Positions 7,609-15,054 of a stretch of DNA of 33,185 nt are shown here, piece after piece. A program made the position numbers and the translations under genes. The notes beneath the pieces are model-generated. The model was not told where the DNA came from, did no database searches, and worked only from the letters and a program-made list of their open reading frames with translations. Within the stretch, counting starts at the first letter, position 1. Every line of letters starts with the position of its first letter. The DNA is from an uncultured Bacilli bacterium (GTDB taxonomy: Bacteria > Bacillota_I > Bacilli_A > RF39 > UBA660): contig CANQWT010000008.1 of the NCBI GenBank assembly GCA_947627635.1, positions 1 through 33,185 on the forward strand, read 5' to 3'.

Positions 7609-7661
7609 ACAATTTAGAAAACACTAAATTGTTTTAAACTATTATAAAATAGTGATATAAT
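7609..7661 (+). promoter_or_regulatory. Nested inverted repeats and extended -10 before the orphan gene
   Basis: Three elements follow one another. ACAATTTAG/CTAAATTGT is a perfect 9-bp inverted repeat with a 6-nt loop (7609-7632). ACTATT/AATAGT is a perfect 6-bp inverted repeat (7638-7653). Then comes an extended -10, TGATATAAT (7653-7661). The repeats cover the -35 region, so they look like operators or a short attenuator. A perfect TTGACA lies at 7606-7611 but is not at -35 spacing. Confidence 0.55.
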
Positions 7662-7690
7662 AAGTGGTAAAAATTATGGGAAGTGATTCT

Positions 7691-8962
7691 ATGTACAAGT
7701 ATTTTTCGGAATTAGAGAAATCAAGTGATTTTAAAACTTATTTACTTAGAGAAACTTTTGATAAAAATCAGGATTGTTTTATAAGAGAGATACCTTTTTC
7801 TATTGAGCTTTTAAAACAATTAGAAACATTATTTCCAAAATTAAATAAAATAGATAAATTGATAATTGCTCTTGATGAGAATCTTCTCTTAAAGACACCT
7901 AATTATAGTTTGTTTCCCTATGAATTCTTATTAGACTGTGGATATTTTTTTCAAAATAGAGATGAAAATTATTGTCAAACGCATTATGACTTAAAAGAAA
8001 ATATAAAATTAACATCTTGGGATTTACATTTACTATTAGATGAGATGCTTTTATATATACCTTATTTAACTAGTTTTTATCCAGATTATCAAGATTTTTT
8101 ATTAAATGTCCAAAAAGAAATACAAAGGAGTTTAGTTACGTTGAATTTAAAATCAACAATCAAAAATCCATCTAAAAATGATAGTAAAATGCTTATTTGG
8201 CCAAATGCTTGGTATATAACTCCTAGTGGTTATTTATATAATACTGGTTTTGGACATACACAAGGGAATTTAAAATATCAGCTTTACATGGTAATATATA
8301 AATCCTTAAAACAAAATAAGAAAATACCTAATATAAATAATTCCCAACATATTGCTGATATATTAAAACGAGGTTATATTACTTATAATGAATTTGAACA
8401 TTATTCACATTTAATGTATAAACTTCCTACCATTATCACTCCTGAAGTAAAACATGATAGAGAACGCTATCAAAATATGTTAAAATCATCTAAAGAAGAA
8501 ATAGAAAAACGAATACATTCTTCTAAAATAAACTGGCCTTATCCTGAAAGAAGTTATCAAAAAAATCTTATCACACTAATCATTGGTCATTTAGCTGCAG
8601 AGTCATCACTATATTCATCATTTAGTAGAATAAATGAATCAAGTCATAAAAAGGAAATAATTGAAAAACTCCAAAATTTAACCGCTAATGACATTAGAGA
8701 TGTGTTTGTAAGATTTTGTGGTTTTCATAAAATCGAATCAATAATTGATAAGACTATAACAACAAGTTCATTAAATGGAATAACAGAATTTTCTGAATAT
8801 TTGAAAAAAGGATGGAATCTTCACATCGTTCCTAAAATTATATATGATAAATATAATGACGAATTATCACAGCTAGATTTTAACTCTTATTTTGTTAACA
8901 AACATATAGATAATGAACTAGCCAAATATGAAGGAACTGGAAAGATTTTAATAAAGAAATAA
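7691..8962 (+). CDS. Orphan protein of unknown function, 423 residues
   Basis: I do not recognise this family. The product is soluble by appearance, without a signal peptide or membrane segment. It is very rich in Lys, Asn, Ile and Tyr. A distinctive central segment around residue 170-190 reads WPNAWYITPSGYLYNTG and contains most of the Trp/Gly. No nuclease, methylase, ATPase or toxin motif could be found by eye. The ORF track starts at GTG 7664, but ATG 7691 with GGGAAGTG five nt upstream is the better start. It is on the strand opposite to its neighbours and looks more AT-rich than they do. It lies directly behind tRNA-Thr and has its own regulated-looking promoter and terminator. These traits fit an accessory, possibly acquired gene. 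Confidence 0.75.
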   Translation: MYKYFSELEKSSDFKTYLLRETFDKNQDCFIREIPFSIELLKQLETLFPKLNKIDKLIIALDENLLLKTPNYSLFPYEFLLDCGYFFQNRDENYCQTHYDLKENIKLTSWDLHLLLDEMLLYIPYLTSFYPDYQDFLLNVQKEIQRSLVTLNLKSTIKNPSKNDSKMLIWPNAWYITPSGYLYNTGFGHTQGNLKYQLYMVIYKSLKQNKKIPNINNSQHIADILKRGYITYNEFEHYSHLMYKLPTIITPEVKHDRERYQNMLKSSKEEIEKRIHSSKINWPYPERSYQKNLITLIIGHLAAESSLYSSFSRINESSHKKEIIEKLQNLTANDIRDVFVRFCGFHKIESIIDKTITTSSLNGITEFSEYLKKGWNLHIVPKIIYDKYNDELSQLDFNSYFVNKHIDNELAKYEGTGKILIKK

Positions 8963-9011
8963 ATTTTAAATGCTATTATTGTTATGGTACCTCAAGTTGT
9001 TGTACGTCTTC

Positions 9012-9059
9012 CTTTAGGGCACCAGTTTTGTTATAAAGTCCTTATCATTAAGGATTTTT
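9012..9059 (+). terminator. Terminator after the orphan gene, preceded by a tRNA-end-like GGCACCAG
   Basis: TCCTTA-TCAT-TAAGGA followed by TTTTT (9039-9059) is a clear plus-strand terminator. It may also stop the convergent permease transcript. Just before it, GGCACCAG (9018-9025) repeats the 3' end of tRNA-Thr (7513-7520). The rest of 8963-9103 shows nothing recognisable. Confidence 0.7.
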
Positions 9060-9103
9060 CTTTTATTTTAGAAAGATTAAAAGACTTGTAAAGGAATAAA
9101 ACC

Positions 9104-11185
9104 CTACAAATCTCTTTCATTCTTAATAATATTTTTACTACAATAGTATGTAATTAGGAAATATCCTCCATAGATAATAACGATAATGATAGCCGTTGTA
9201 ATGATAGATGGTAATAATTGTTCATTACCAAATACCTCTAATACTTTGACAGCAAACAAAATACCAAAGATGGAATGAATTAAAGCAAGTATTAACGGTA
9301 GTAGAAAGAATATAGCTATTTGTCTAAATAAAGCTTTATCAAGCATTTTCTCATCTGTACCAATTTTTCTTAATGTTTTAAATCTTTCTTTATTATCGCT
9401 ACTTTCAGACAATTCTTTTAAACCTAAAATTGCTGCACTACTAATTAAGAAAATTATTCCTAAATAAAGACCAATAAATGTAACCATTGCCGATAACCCT
9501 ATTGTTGCTTCCTGAATAGCGAGTTTGGTTGAACCACTCGGAAGCAAGTACTCATTTGCTTTACTGCTTTTGTCTAATTGATTGATATGATTTTCTATTT
9601 TCGTTATTTCTTTTCTATCTGTTGTTTTATAGTTTCCTATCAAACAATTTTGAACTAAATATTCTTCATCTATAATATCATCGGATACTAAAATTATACC
9701 TGTATTGATATGCTGGCTAGACATTTCTAAAAAACCATCTTGGCAAGTATCATATTTAGGCTTTAAAGTATGTCCAAATAAGCTAATTTCTTCACCATTT
9801 GAAAGAGCAACATTTCTAATATTAACCATGGATTTAAAATCTGCAACTATTAGATATTCATCATGATTTAAAGAATATTCTGGTATTCCATAAAATTTCG
9901 CAACTTTATTATAATCACTAATTTTCATAATCGTTTCCATTGTATCGTAAGCTAAAAACGGAAATTGTGTTCTGATACTATCTAGTCTTGAACCTAGGGT
10001 ATGATTAAGAGTTAAATCTGGTGTTGCATAGGTATTTACTTCTATATAATCTTTAAAGTAAGAAAGAATATCTAAATCAAATAGTTCAAACTTTTCTTTC
10101 ACTGTATAGTGAGAATTTTTTATTTGAAAATCATTATATCCATAATTCCTATATTCATCATAATATTTATCCATATTGATATTTACTGTAAACATAGCAT
10201 CTACTGGAGCAAGTTCTTTAATATTCGCATTCATAGAATTTTTTATCGTAAGACAGGAAGATAACAAACAAATCGTTATGAATAACATTAAACAAATAAT
10301 TGTTGATGAAAATACTGTTGTGTTAATCTTGCTTGAAAATTGTCTTAGTGTAAAACTATTTAAACCTTTGTAGTAAAATTTTTTAATGCCCATTGCTATT
10401 CTTAGAATTAGTCCTGACAAAGACCAGAAGATAAAGAAAGTTGATACTGCACCCATTATAATAGGTTTTAATATGTCAGTAACTTCTTGCAATGTAAGAA
10501 AATCATGTGTAACTATGTAATAAGCTCTTCCTAAAACAAAACAGGAAATGATAAAAATAAGCATACATAAATAAGGATTTTTTAGTTTAATTTTTTCAGT
10601 TTTCTTCGCACCATTTAGTAAATCTATTAACTTACACTTGCTGAGGCTATAAGTATTAAATATCATCACAAGTAAATACATCACACTAAAATAGATAATC
10701 GTTTTAATAAAAGCAGATGATGAAAACACAAAGGCAAACTTTGTAAGATTTGCTTCAAACATATTCGCAACAACCAAACTCATAGCTTGTGATAGTAATA
10801 CACCAAGTCCTAATCCCACTAAAAGTGAAATGATACCAATCAATAATGTTTCAAAGAATAAAATTAAAGATATTTTTCTTTTACTCATCCCTAAAGTCAA
10901 ATAAATTCCAAACTCTTTATTTCTTCGTTTGATTAAAAATCTAGAAGCATATATAATGAGAAAACCTAAGATAAATGATACAAAGACACTCACTCCAGAT
11001 AACATTGTCATCATAAGCTCAATAATATCTTGTGTGGAGGATGAAACATCCATCATGACAGTTTGACTATCTAAGGCATTAAAAACATAAAAGATTGCTA
11101 CACCAAGAATGAGTGTAAAAAAGTAGATGGCATAGTCTTTAATACTCTTCTTGATATTTTCGAGTGATAACTTACAAAGCATCAT
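9104..11185 (-). CDS. Bce-type ABC transporter permease (FtsX-like, 10 TM)
   Basis: This 693-residue membrane protein is built like BceB/VraE permeases. One N-terminal TM is followed by a first FtsX-type block of TMs (about residues 15-200). More TMs precede a large extracytoplasmic domain (about 325-555, after ITICLLSSCLTIKNS), and three C-terminal TMs close the second FtsX block. In this family the permease and its ATPase recognise peptide antibiotics such as bacitracin or lantibiotics, free their lipid target, and signal to the partner kinase. The start overlaps the ATPase gene by 14 nt, with GGTGGAG inside the ATPase end as ribosome binding site. The peptide it handles cannot be told from sequence. 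Confidence 0.88.
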   Translation of the reverse strand: MMLCKLSLENIKKSIKDYAIYFFTLILGVAIFYVFNALDSQTVMMDVSSSTQDIIELMMTMLSGVSVFVSFILGFLIIYASRFLIKRRNKEFGIYLTLGMSKRKISLILFFETLLIGIISLLVGLGLGVLLSQAMSLVVANMFEANLTKFAFVFSSSAFIKTIIYFSVMYLLVMIFNTYSLSKCKLIDLLNGAKKTEKIKLKNPYLCMLIFIISCFVLGRAYYIVTHDFLTLQEVTDILKPIIMGAVSTFFIFWSLSGLILRIAMGIKKFYYKGLNSFTLRQFSSKINTTVFSSTIICLMLFITICLLSSCLTIKNSMNANIKELAPVDAMFTVNINMDKYYDEYRNYGYNDFQIKNSHYTVKEKFELFDLDILSYFKDYIEVNTYATPDLTLNHTLGSRLDSIRTQFPFLAYDTMETIMKISDYNKVAKFYGIPEYSLNHDEYLIVADFKSMVNIRNVALSNGEEISLFGHTLKPKYDTCQDGFLEMSSQHINTGIILVSDDIIDEEYLVQNCLIGNYKTTDRKEITKIENHINQLDKSSKANEYLLPSGSTKLAIQEATIGLSAMVTFIGLYLGIIFLISSAAILGLKELSESSDNKERFKTLRKIGTDEKMLDKALFRQIAIFFLLPLILALIHSIFGILFAVKVLEVFGNEQLLPSIITTAIIIVIIYGGYFLITYYCSKNIIKNERDL

Positions 11186-11936
11186 TCAAATCTCCACCAA
11201 GTAATGTTACAACATCAATAATCTTATCAAAAAATTCTTTACGAGTATCTTTTCCTTTATGTATCTCCTTAAAAATTTTACCATCTTTGATAAAGATTAC
11301 ACGTCTAGCATAACTTGCTGTGAAAGCATCATGGGTGACCATAAGAATAGTAGCTCCTAGTCCATCTAAAAACTCTAATTTTTCTAGTAACATTTTAGAT
11401 GATTTGGAATCTAATGCTCCTGTTGGTTCATCTGCTAAAACAAGTTTAGGGTCTGTAATAATAGCTCTAGCACTTGCTACTCTTTGTTTTTGTCCTCCAC
11501 TCATTTGATATGGATACTTATTTAAAACATCTTTTATATCTAATTCCTCTGCCACTTTCTTTATCTTTTGTTCAATGATAGATGCACTAATGCCTTGAAT
11601 TGATAAAGCAAGAGCGATATTTTCATAAGCCGTTAAAGTATCAAGTAGATTAAAATCTTGAAAAATAAACCCTAACTCTTCCCTTCTAAACCGATTGAGT
11701 TCATTTCCTTTTAACTTAGTAATATCAAATCCTCCAACAAAGATATGTCCAGAAGTCACTTTATCTATTGCTCCAATACAATTTAAAAGTGTTGTTTTTC
11801 CTGACCCTGATGCTCCCATAATAGCCACAAACTCGCCTTTTTCTACTTCAAAAGATAAATTATCAATTGCTTTCGTTAAAGATGAACGACTACCATAGTA
11901 TTTTTCAATTTTGTCAACTTTTAAAATATTTTCCAT
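11172..11936 (-). CDS. Bce-type ABC transporter ATP-binding protein
   Basis: This 254-residue ATPase belongs to the MacB/LolD-like class that serves FtsX permeases. It shows Walker A GASGSGKTT (about residues 40-48), a Q-loop FIFQDFNLLD, the signature MSGGQKQR, Walker B LVLADEPTG with a D-loop ALDSK, and the switch His in MVTHD. It powers the adjacent permease. The ribosome binding site GAAAGGAG lies 7-8 nt before ATG. It follows the kinase gene by 87 nt. That gap holds an own promoter (-35 GCGACA at 11982-11987, 17 bp, -10 TATTAT at 11959-11964) and a palindrome shared with the regulator promoter, so transcription of the transporter is probably induced by the two-component system. Confidence 0.92.
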   Translation of the reverse strand: MENILKVDKIEKYYGSRSSLTKAIDNLSFEVEKGEFVAIMGASGSGKTTLLNCIGAIDKVTSGHIFVGGFDITKLKGNELNRFRREELGFIFQDFNLLDTLTAYENIALALSIQGISASIIEQKIKKVAEELDIKDVLNKYPYQMSGGQKQRVASARAIITDPKLVLADEPTGALDSKSSKMLLEKLEFLDGLGATILMVTHDAFTASYARRVIFIKDGKIFKEIHKGKDTRKEFFDKIIDVVTLLGGDLNDAL

Positions 11937-11958
11937 ATAGTTTCTCCTTTCATAAGCA

Positions 11959-12021
11959 ATAATAATCTATAAAAACGATTTTGTCGCATCTCTAATCTTA
12001 CAAAACATTACAATTTTGTAA
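11959..12021 (-). promoter_or_regulatory. Inducible promoter and response-regulator site of the Bce-type transporter
   Basis: The perfect palindrome TTACA-ATTT-TGTAA lies at 12008-12021, with an extra TTACA half-site 10 bp away (11998-12002). Downstream on the minus strand are GCGACA (11982-11987), 17 bp, and TATTAT (11959-11964). The same TTACA-N4-TGTAA palindrome lies before the response regulator gene. Confidence 0.7.
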
Positions 12022-12023
12022 CA

Positions 12024-13043
12024 CTACTTTAAAACATCATAATATTTATTTTTAGCAAATGTTATAGAAACTTTTGTATATTCATTATATTTAGATTTTA
12101 TATCTATTTTATGTCCTAATTTTTTACACATATTTTTAGCAATAAATAATCCCATTCCCGTAGATTGATTTGTATTTCTTCCGTTTTCTCCTGTAAAGGA
12201 TTTATCAAAAACTTGTTTTAAATCAGATTCTTTAATTCCTATACCGTTATCTTCAATGATTAAAGTTGTTTGTTCTTCTTGCTCTTCTACAGTTATTTTA
12301 ATATAAGAATAATCAATATCTCTTTTATATTTAATACTATTATTGATAATTTGACCTAAAATGAATTCTAACCATTTTGAATCTGTTAATACTTGATATT
12401 GAACATTTTCTACAATGAAATTGATTTTATTTTCAAGTATTTCATCCATATTTTTAAGACCTACATTTTTAATGACTTTGGATAAATCTATCTCTTTGAT
12501 TAAATAATCTTTTTCAGCATTTTCACATCTAGCATAATAAAGAACTTGTTCTATATAATCTTCTAATCTTTTTAATTGTAATTTTGTTTTTGTATCAAAT
12601 TGTTCTTTATGATTATTGCTGATTAACACTAAAGTAGATAGTGGAATTTTAACTTCGTGAATCCACATTTCAATATATTCCTTGAAGTTTTGTAAATGCT
12701 CTTCAATCAGTCTTACATTTTCATTCATAGATTTATTGATTTCATATAATGCTTGATAAAGTAATTCTCCTTCATAAAATTCTGGTTTTGATAAAGTTTC
12801 TAAAACCAAATAGCTTTTGTCAAGCAAAGAAATGTTCGCAAGTAAATCATTATAAAACTTCTTCTTTCTAAAATATGGTACGAATAAAATAAGAAAAAAA
12901 CAAATAAGATACAAAAATGTTGAGGATAAAATCACTTGCTTTCCAACTTTAAACGCAAAGAAAATCAGCAAATTAAAAACGTAACAAATGATAAAGGCAA
13001 AAAACTTATATAAATTATCTTTTAAATATGCTCCTATGTTCAT
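12024..13043 (-). CDS. Intramembrane-sensing histidine kinase (BceS type)
   Basis: This 339-residue sensor kinase has two N-terminal membrane segments (about 11-31 and 37-57) separated by only a few residues, so almost no external sensor. That is the hallmark of BceS-like kinases, which sense through the transporter. The dimerisation/phosphoacceptor motif is EMWIHEVKIPLS with His129. The ATPase part shows the N-box QIINNSIKYK, the G-boxes DNGIGIKESDL and GMGLFIAK, and an F-box-like VFDKSFTG. The start overlaps the regulator gene by 4 nt (ATGA), so the two are translated as a pair. The stop codon lies 3 nt from the palindrome that controls the transporter genes. Confidence 0.92.
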   Translation of the reverse strand: MNIGAYLKDNLYKFFAFIICYVFNLLIFFAFKVGKQVILSSTFLYLICFFLILFVPYFRKKKFYNDLLANISLLDKSYLVLETLSKPEFYEGELLYQALYEINKSMNENVRLIEEHLQNFKEYIEMWIHEVKIPLSTLVLISNNHKEQFDTKTKLQLKRLEDYIEQVLYYARCENAEKDYLIKEIDLSKVIKNVGLKNMDEILENKINFIVENVQYQVLTDSKWLEFILGQIINNSIKYKRDIDYSYIKITVEEQEEQTTLIIEDNGIGIKESDLKQVFDKSFTGENGRNTNQSTGMGLFIAKNMCKKLGHKIDIKSKYNEYTKVSITFAKNKYYDVLK

Positions 13044-13714
13044 GATAAAATGTACCCTAATCCTTTTCTTGTATCTATTGCATCAGTATAACCTATTTCT
13101 TTTAATTTATTTCGTAGTCTATTGATATTCACTGTCAAAGTGTTATCGTTAATATAATCAGCAGTATCCCAAATTGCTGTTATAAGTTCATCTCTTGATA
13201 CGATTTTGTTTTGATGATTTAGTAAATAGGAAAAAATAATGATTTCATTTTTGGTAAGAGTGATTTCAATATTATCTTTTTTTATTGTTCCTTTTGTAAT
13301 ATCAAATTCTAAATCTTTGTAAGTGAATAGATTTGCATTTGTATTATAATTTGTTTTGGTTCTTCTTAGTACTGCACCTATTCTTAAAAGCAGAATAGTA
13401 GGATTATATGGTTTAGTAATATAATCATCTGCTCCATAGGAAATAGATAATGCTTCATCAGTTTCTTGATTGATGCTTGTAACCATAATCACTGGAATAT
13501 TAGACACTTTCCTTAAATTTTGGAGTAGTGTCTTTCCATTTATAAAAGGTATATTGATATCCAGTAAAATTAAATCTGGAGATGCTTCTAGTATTTCATT
13601 GAAAGCATTTTTAAAATCGTTTAAAATAACCGTTTCATAATTGTTGTTTTCTAAAAGTTTAGAAAGTTCATTACAGATTATGGTATCATCTTCAATAATC
13701 ATAATTTTACTCAT
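13040..13714 (-). CDS. OmpR-family response regulator (BceR type)
   Basis: This 224-residue two-domain regulator has a receiver domain at about 1-115, with acidic residues D9/D10, the phosphoacceptor Asp52 in LILLDINIP, the switch Thr in MVTS and Lys in ITKP. A winged-helix DNA-binding domain follows, with ELITAIWDTADYINDNTLTVNINRLR-type recognition and wing residues. The ORF track starts at GTG 13723, but ATG 13714 with GGGGTG upstream is chosen. It probably binds the TTACA-N4-TGTAA palindromes at 13768-13781 and 12008-12021, controlling itself and the transporter; that link is inference from site sharing. Confidence 0.92.
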   Translation of the reverse strand: MSKIMIIEDDTIICNELSKLLENNNYETVILNDFKNAFNEILEASPDLILLDINIPFINGKTLLQNLRKVSNIPVIMVTSINQETDEALSISYGADDYITKPYNPTILLLRIGAVLRRTKTNYNTNANLFTYKDLEFDITKGTIKKDNIEITLTKNEIIIFSYLLNHQNKIVSRDELITAIWDTADYINDNTLTVNINRLRNKLKEIGYTDAIDTRKGLGYILS

Positions 13715-13738
13715 AGAATACACCCCGCTTTATTTATT

Positions 13739-13781
13739 ATTATACTATAAATCAGATGATTTTAACCTTACAGTTTTGTAA
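13739..13781 (-). promoter_or_regulatory. Promoter and candidate operator of the two-component genes
   Basis: On the minus strand the palindrome TTACA-AAAC-TGTAA (13768-13781) directly abuts the weak -35 position GGTTAA, followed by 17 bp and TATAAT (13739-13744). The remaining intergenic part (13782-13950) shows no gene or convincing structure. Confidence 0.65.
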
Positions 13782-13978
13782 CATTAGTTTACTTGTATGT
13801 CAATGATTTTCAACGAACCTTTCTCGTATTATGATCACCATTATTAGAGCATTTTTTCTTTGCTAACAATAACTCTGTGTCATAGGATTAAATACATAGA
13901 TAACTTTATCATGTTGTTGTCTTACGTTTTTATCGCCTAATATGAATAAGAACATGATATAATGAATAAGGTGATTAT

Positions 13979-14680
13979 ATGAAAAGGAACACATCTTACC
14001 TAAAAAATATGACTTTTGCTCATCGTGGAATTCATGATAATACAATAATTCCAGAAAATTCAAAAGAAGCTTTTCAAAAAGCAATTGAAGAAAACTGCGC
14101 AATTGAACTTGATATTCAATATTTAAAAGACAATACAATTGTTGTTTTTCATGATGATAATCTAAAAAGAATGACGGGAAAAGATGCACAAATACAAAAT
14201 GAAACTTATCAAGATATTAAAAAACTTCATCTTTTAAATACAACCTCTAAAATTCCTACCTTCGAAGAAGTTTTAAAACAAGTAAATGGTAAGGTCCTCC
14301 TTAATATTGAAATCAAGAAAACAGAACGTTATCAAGAACTATTAGAACAACTCTTTCCTCTTTTAGATGCATATCATGGAAAGTTTATTGTTCAATCTTT
14401 TGATTTTAGAATTCTTCGTTATCTTAAGAAAAAAAGATCTAATTATATTAGAGGTCTTCTCGTTAAAGAACAAGATAAACTTTCAATGCATTTTGTAAAT
14501 TTTTTCCTTACAAGAAGTAATTATCTGAAAGTTGACTTTATTTCTCACAGTAGGAAGGGTCTTACTTCTAAAGGCATTCAAAAGCGAAGGAAGAAAAAAT
14601 TCGTCTTTGTTTGGACGATTAAAGAACAAGATATTTTTAAATACAAAGATTTAGCGGATGGCTTTATTTTCGAAAAATAA
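13979..14680 (+). CDS. Cytoplasmic glycerophosphodiester phosphodiesterase (UgpQ/GlpQ-like)
   Basis: This 233-residue TIM-barrel enzyme has no signal peptide. It hydrolyses glycerophosphodiesters to an alcohol and glycerol-3-phosphate. Catalytic motifs are FAHRGIHDN with PENS (first His), IELDIQ (metal acidic residues) and VVFHDDNLKR (second His). Later barrel elements are LNIEIK and the C-terminal FVFVWTIKE. The start has AAGGTGA four nt upstream and an extended -10, TGATATAAT, at 13955-13963. It is divergent from the Bce-type module and upstream of tRNA-Arg; no terminator was seen between them. A second, membrane-attached GDPD lies at 18223-20046. Substrate preference is unknown. Confidence 0.9.
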   Translation: MKRNTSYLKNMTFAHRGIHDNTIIPENSKEAFQKAIEENCAIELDIQYLKDNTIVVFHDDNLKRMTGKDAQIQNETYQDIKKLHLLNTTSKIPTFEEVLKQVNGKVLLNIEIKKTERYQELLEQLFPLLDAYHGKFIVQSFDFRILRYLKKKRSNYIRGLLVKEQDKLSMHFVNFFLTRSNYLKVDFISHSRKGLTSKGIQKRRKKKFVFVWTIKEQDIFKYKDLADGFIFEK

Positions 14681-14688
14681 TTCATATC

Positions 14689-14717
14689 TTGTAAAAGATT
14701 AGATTTTAAGATACAAT
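14689..14717 (+). promoter_or_regulatory. Promoter of tRNA-Arg
   Basis: TTGTAA (14689-14694), 17 bp, TACAAT (14712-14717), 10 nt before the tRNA 5' end. Confidence 0.7.
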
Positions 14718-14727
14718 TTCATTAGTT

Positions 14728-14804
14728 GTTCATGTAGCTCAGTTGGATAGAGTGCTTCCCTCCGAAGGAAGAGGTCACGAGTTCGACTCTCGTCATGAAC
14801 ACCA
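14728..14804 (+). tRNA. tRNA-Arg (anticodon CCG)
   Basis: The acceptor GTTCATG/CATGAAC is perfect, the D arm begins GCTCAGTTGGATAGAG, the anticodon stem CTTCC/GGAAG carries loop CTCCGAA (anticodon CCG), and the T arm is ACGAG-TTCGACT-CTCGT. The discriminator is A and CCA is encoded. It reads the Arg codon CGG, rare in an AT-rich genome. Confidence 0.96.
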
Positions 14805-14846
14805 TGATAAAAATGTATCCTGATGAACGGATTTTATATAGAAGAC

Positions 14847-14875
14847 TTGTCACAAAATATTTTATTTGATATAAT
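14847..14875 (+). promoter_or_regulatory. Promoter of the candidate small RNA
   Basis: TTGTCA (14847-14852), exactly 17 bp, TATAAT (14870-14875). The predicted transcription start is near 14882. No protein gene lies downstream on this strand. Confidence 0.7.
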
Positions 14876-14881
14876 GAATGT

Positions 14882-14990
14882 GTCAAGGATACCTTGCATA
14901 AAATAAAAAGGAACATTCAATTTCGCTATGTTGGATGTTGCCCAAATTGTGCACCACCTAAATCATTGCTGAGTTAGGTGGATCTCTTTT
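14882..14990 (+). ncRNA. Candidate small non-coding RNA, about 110 nt
   Basis: This unit has its own good promoter and ends in a strong intrinsic terminator. Three hairpins can be drawn. Hairpin 1 is CAAGG-ATA-CCTTG (14884-14896). Hairpin 2 is a 9-bp stem AACATTCAA/TTGGATGTT with a 10-nt loop (14912-14939). Hairpin 3 is CCACCTAA/TTAGGTGG, which with an inner TCA-TTGC-TGA makes a long terminator stem followed by ATCTCTTTTA (14954-14990). The longest inner reading frame is 14 codons without a properly spaced ribosome binding site. It does not show the SRP RNA domain IV motif or a recognisable 6S, RNase P or tmRNA motif. It lies between tRNA-Arg and the convergent FemABX gene. Its identity is unknown. 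Confidence 0.55.
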
Positions 14991-15019
14991 ATATTAAAAC
15001 TATGACTAGTACATTGTAA

Positions 15020-15054
15020 AACAATCGAACAACTACAAGTTTTTGATTGTTTTT
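15020..15054. terminator. Hairpin terminator between small RNA unit and FemABX gene
   Basis: AAACAATC / GATTGTTT pair around an 18-nt loop and are followed on the plus strand by TTTT. On the minus strand the stem lies just past the FemABX stop but has no clean T-run. It probably acts on both convergent transcripts, better on the plus strand. Confidence 0.55.

Noticed and set aside
13863-14189. 108-residue minus-strand ORF
   Set aside because: It overlaps the well supported GDPD gene on the other strand and has no recognisable content.
14722-14916. 64-residue minus-strand ORF
   Set aside because: It runs antisense through tRNA-Arg; the apparent RVELVTSSFGG stretch is the tRNA read backwards.
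14921-14972. Tiny ORF (about 14 codons) within the candidate small RNA
   Set aside because: The only ribosome-binding-like sequence is about 14 nt away from the ATG, too far, and the frame overlaps the terminator stem.
14882-14990. SRP (4.5S) RNA, 6S RNA or a T-box/riboswitch as identity of the small transcription unit
   Set aside because: The conserved SRP domain IV loop is absent, no long open 6S-like bubble is seen, and no downstream gene on the strand exists for a riboswitch or T-box.
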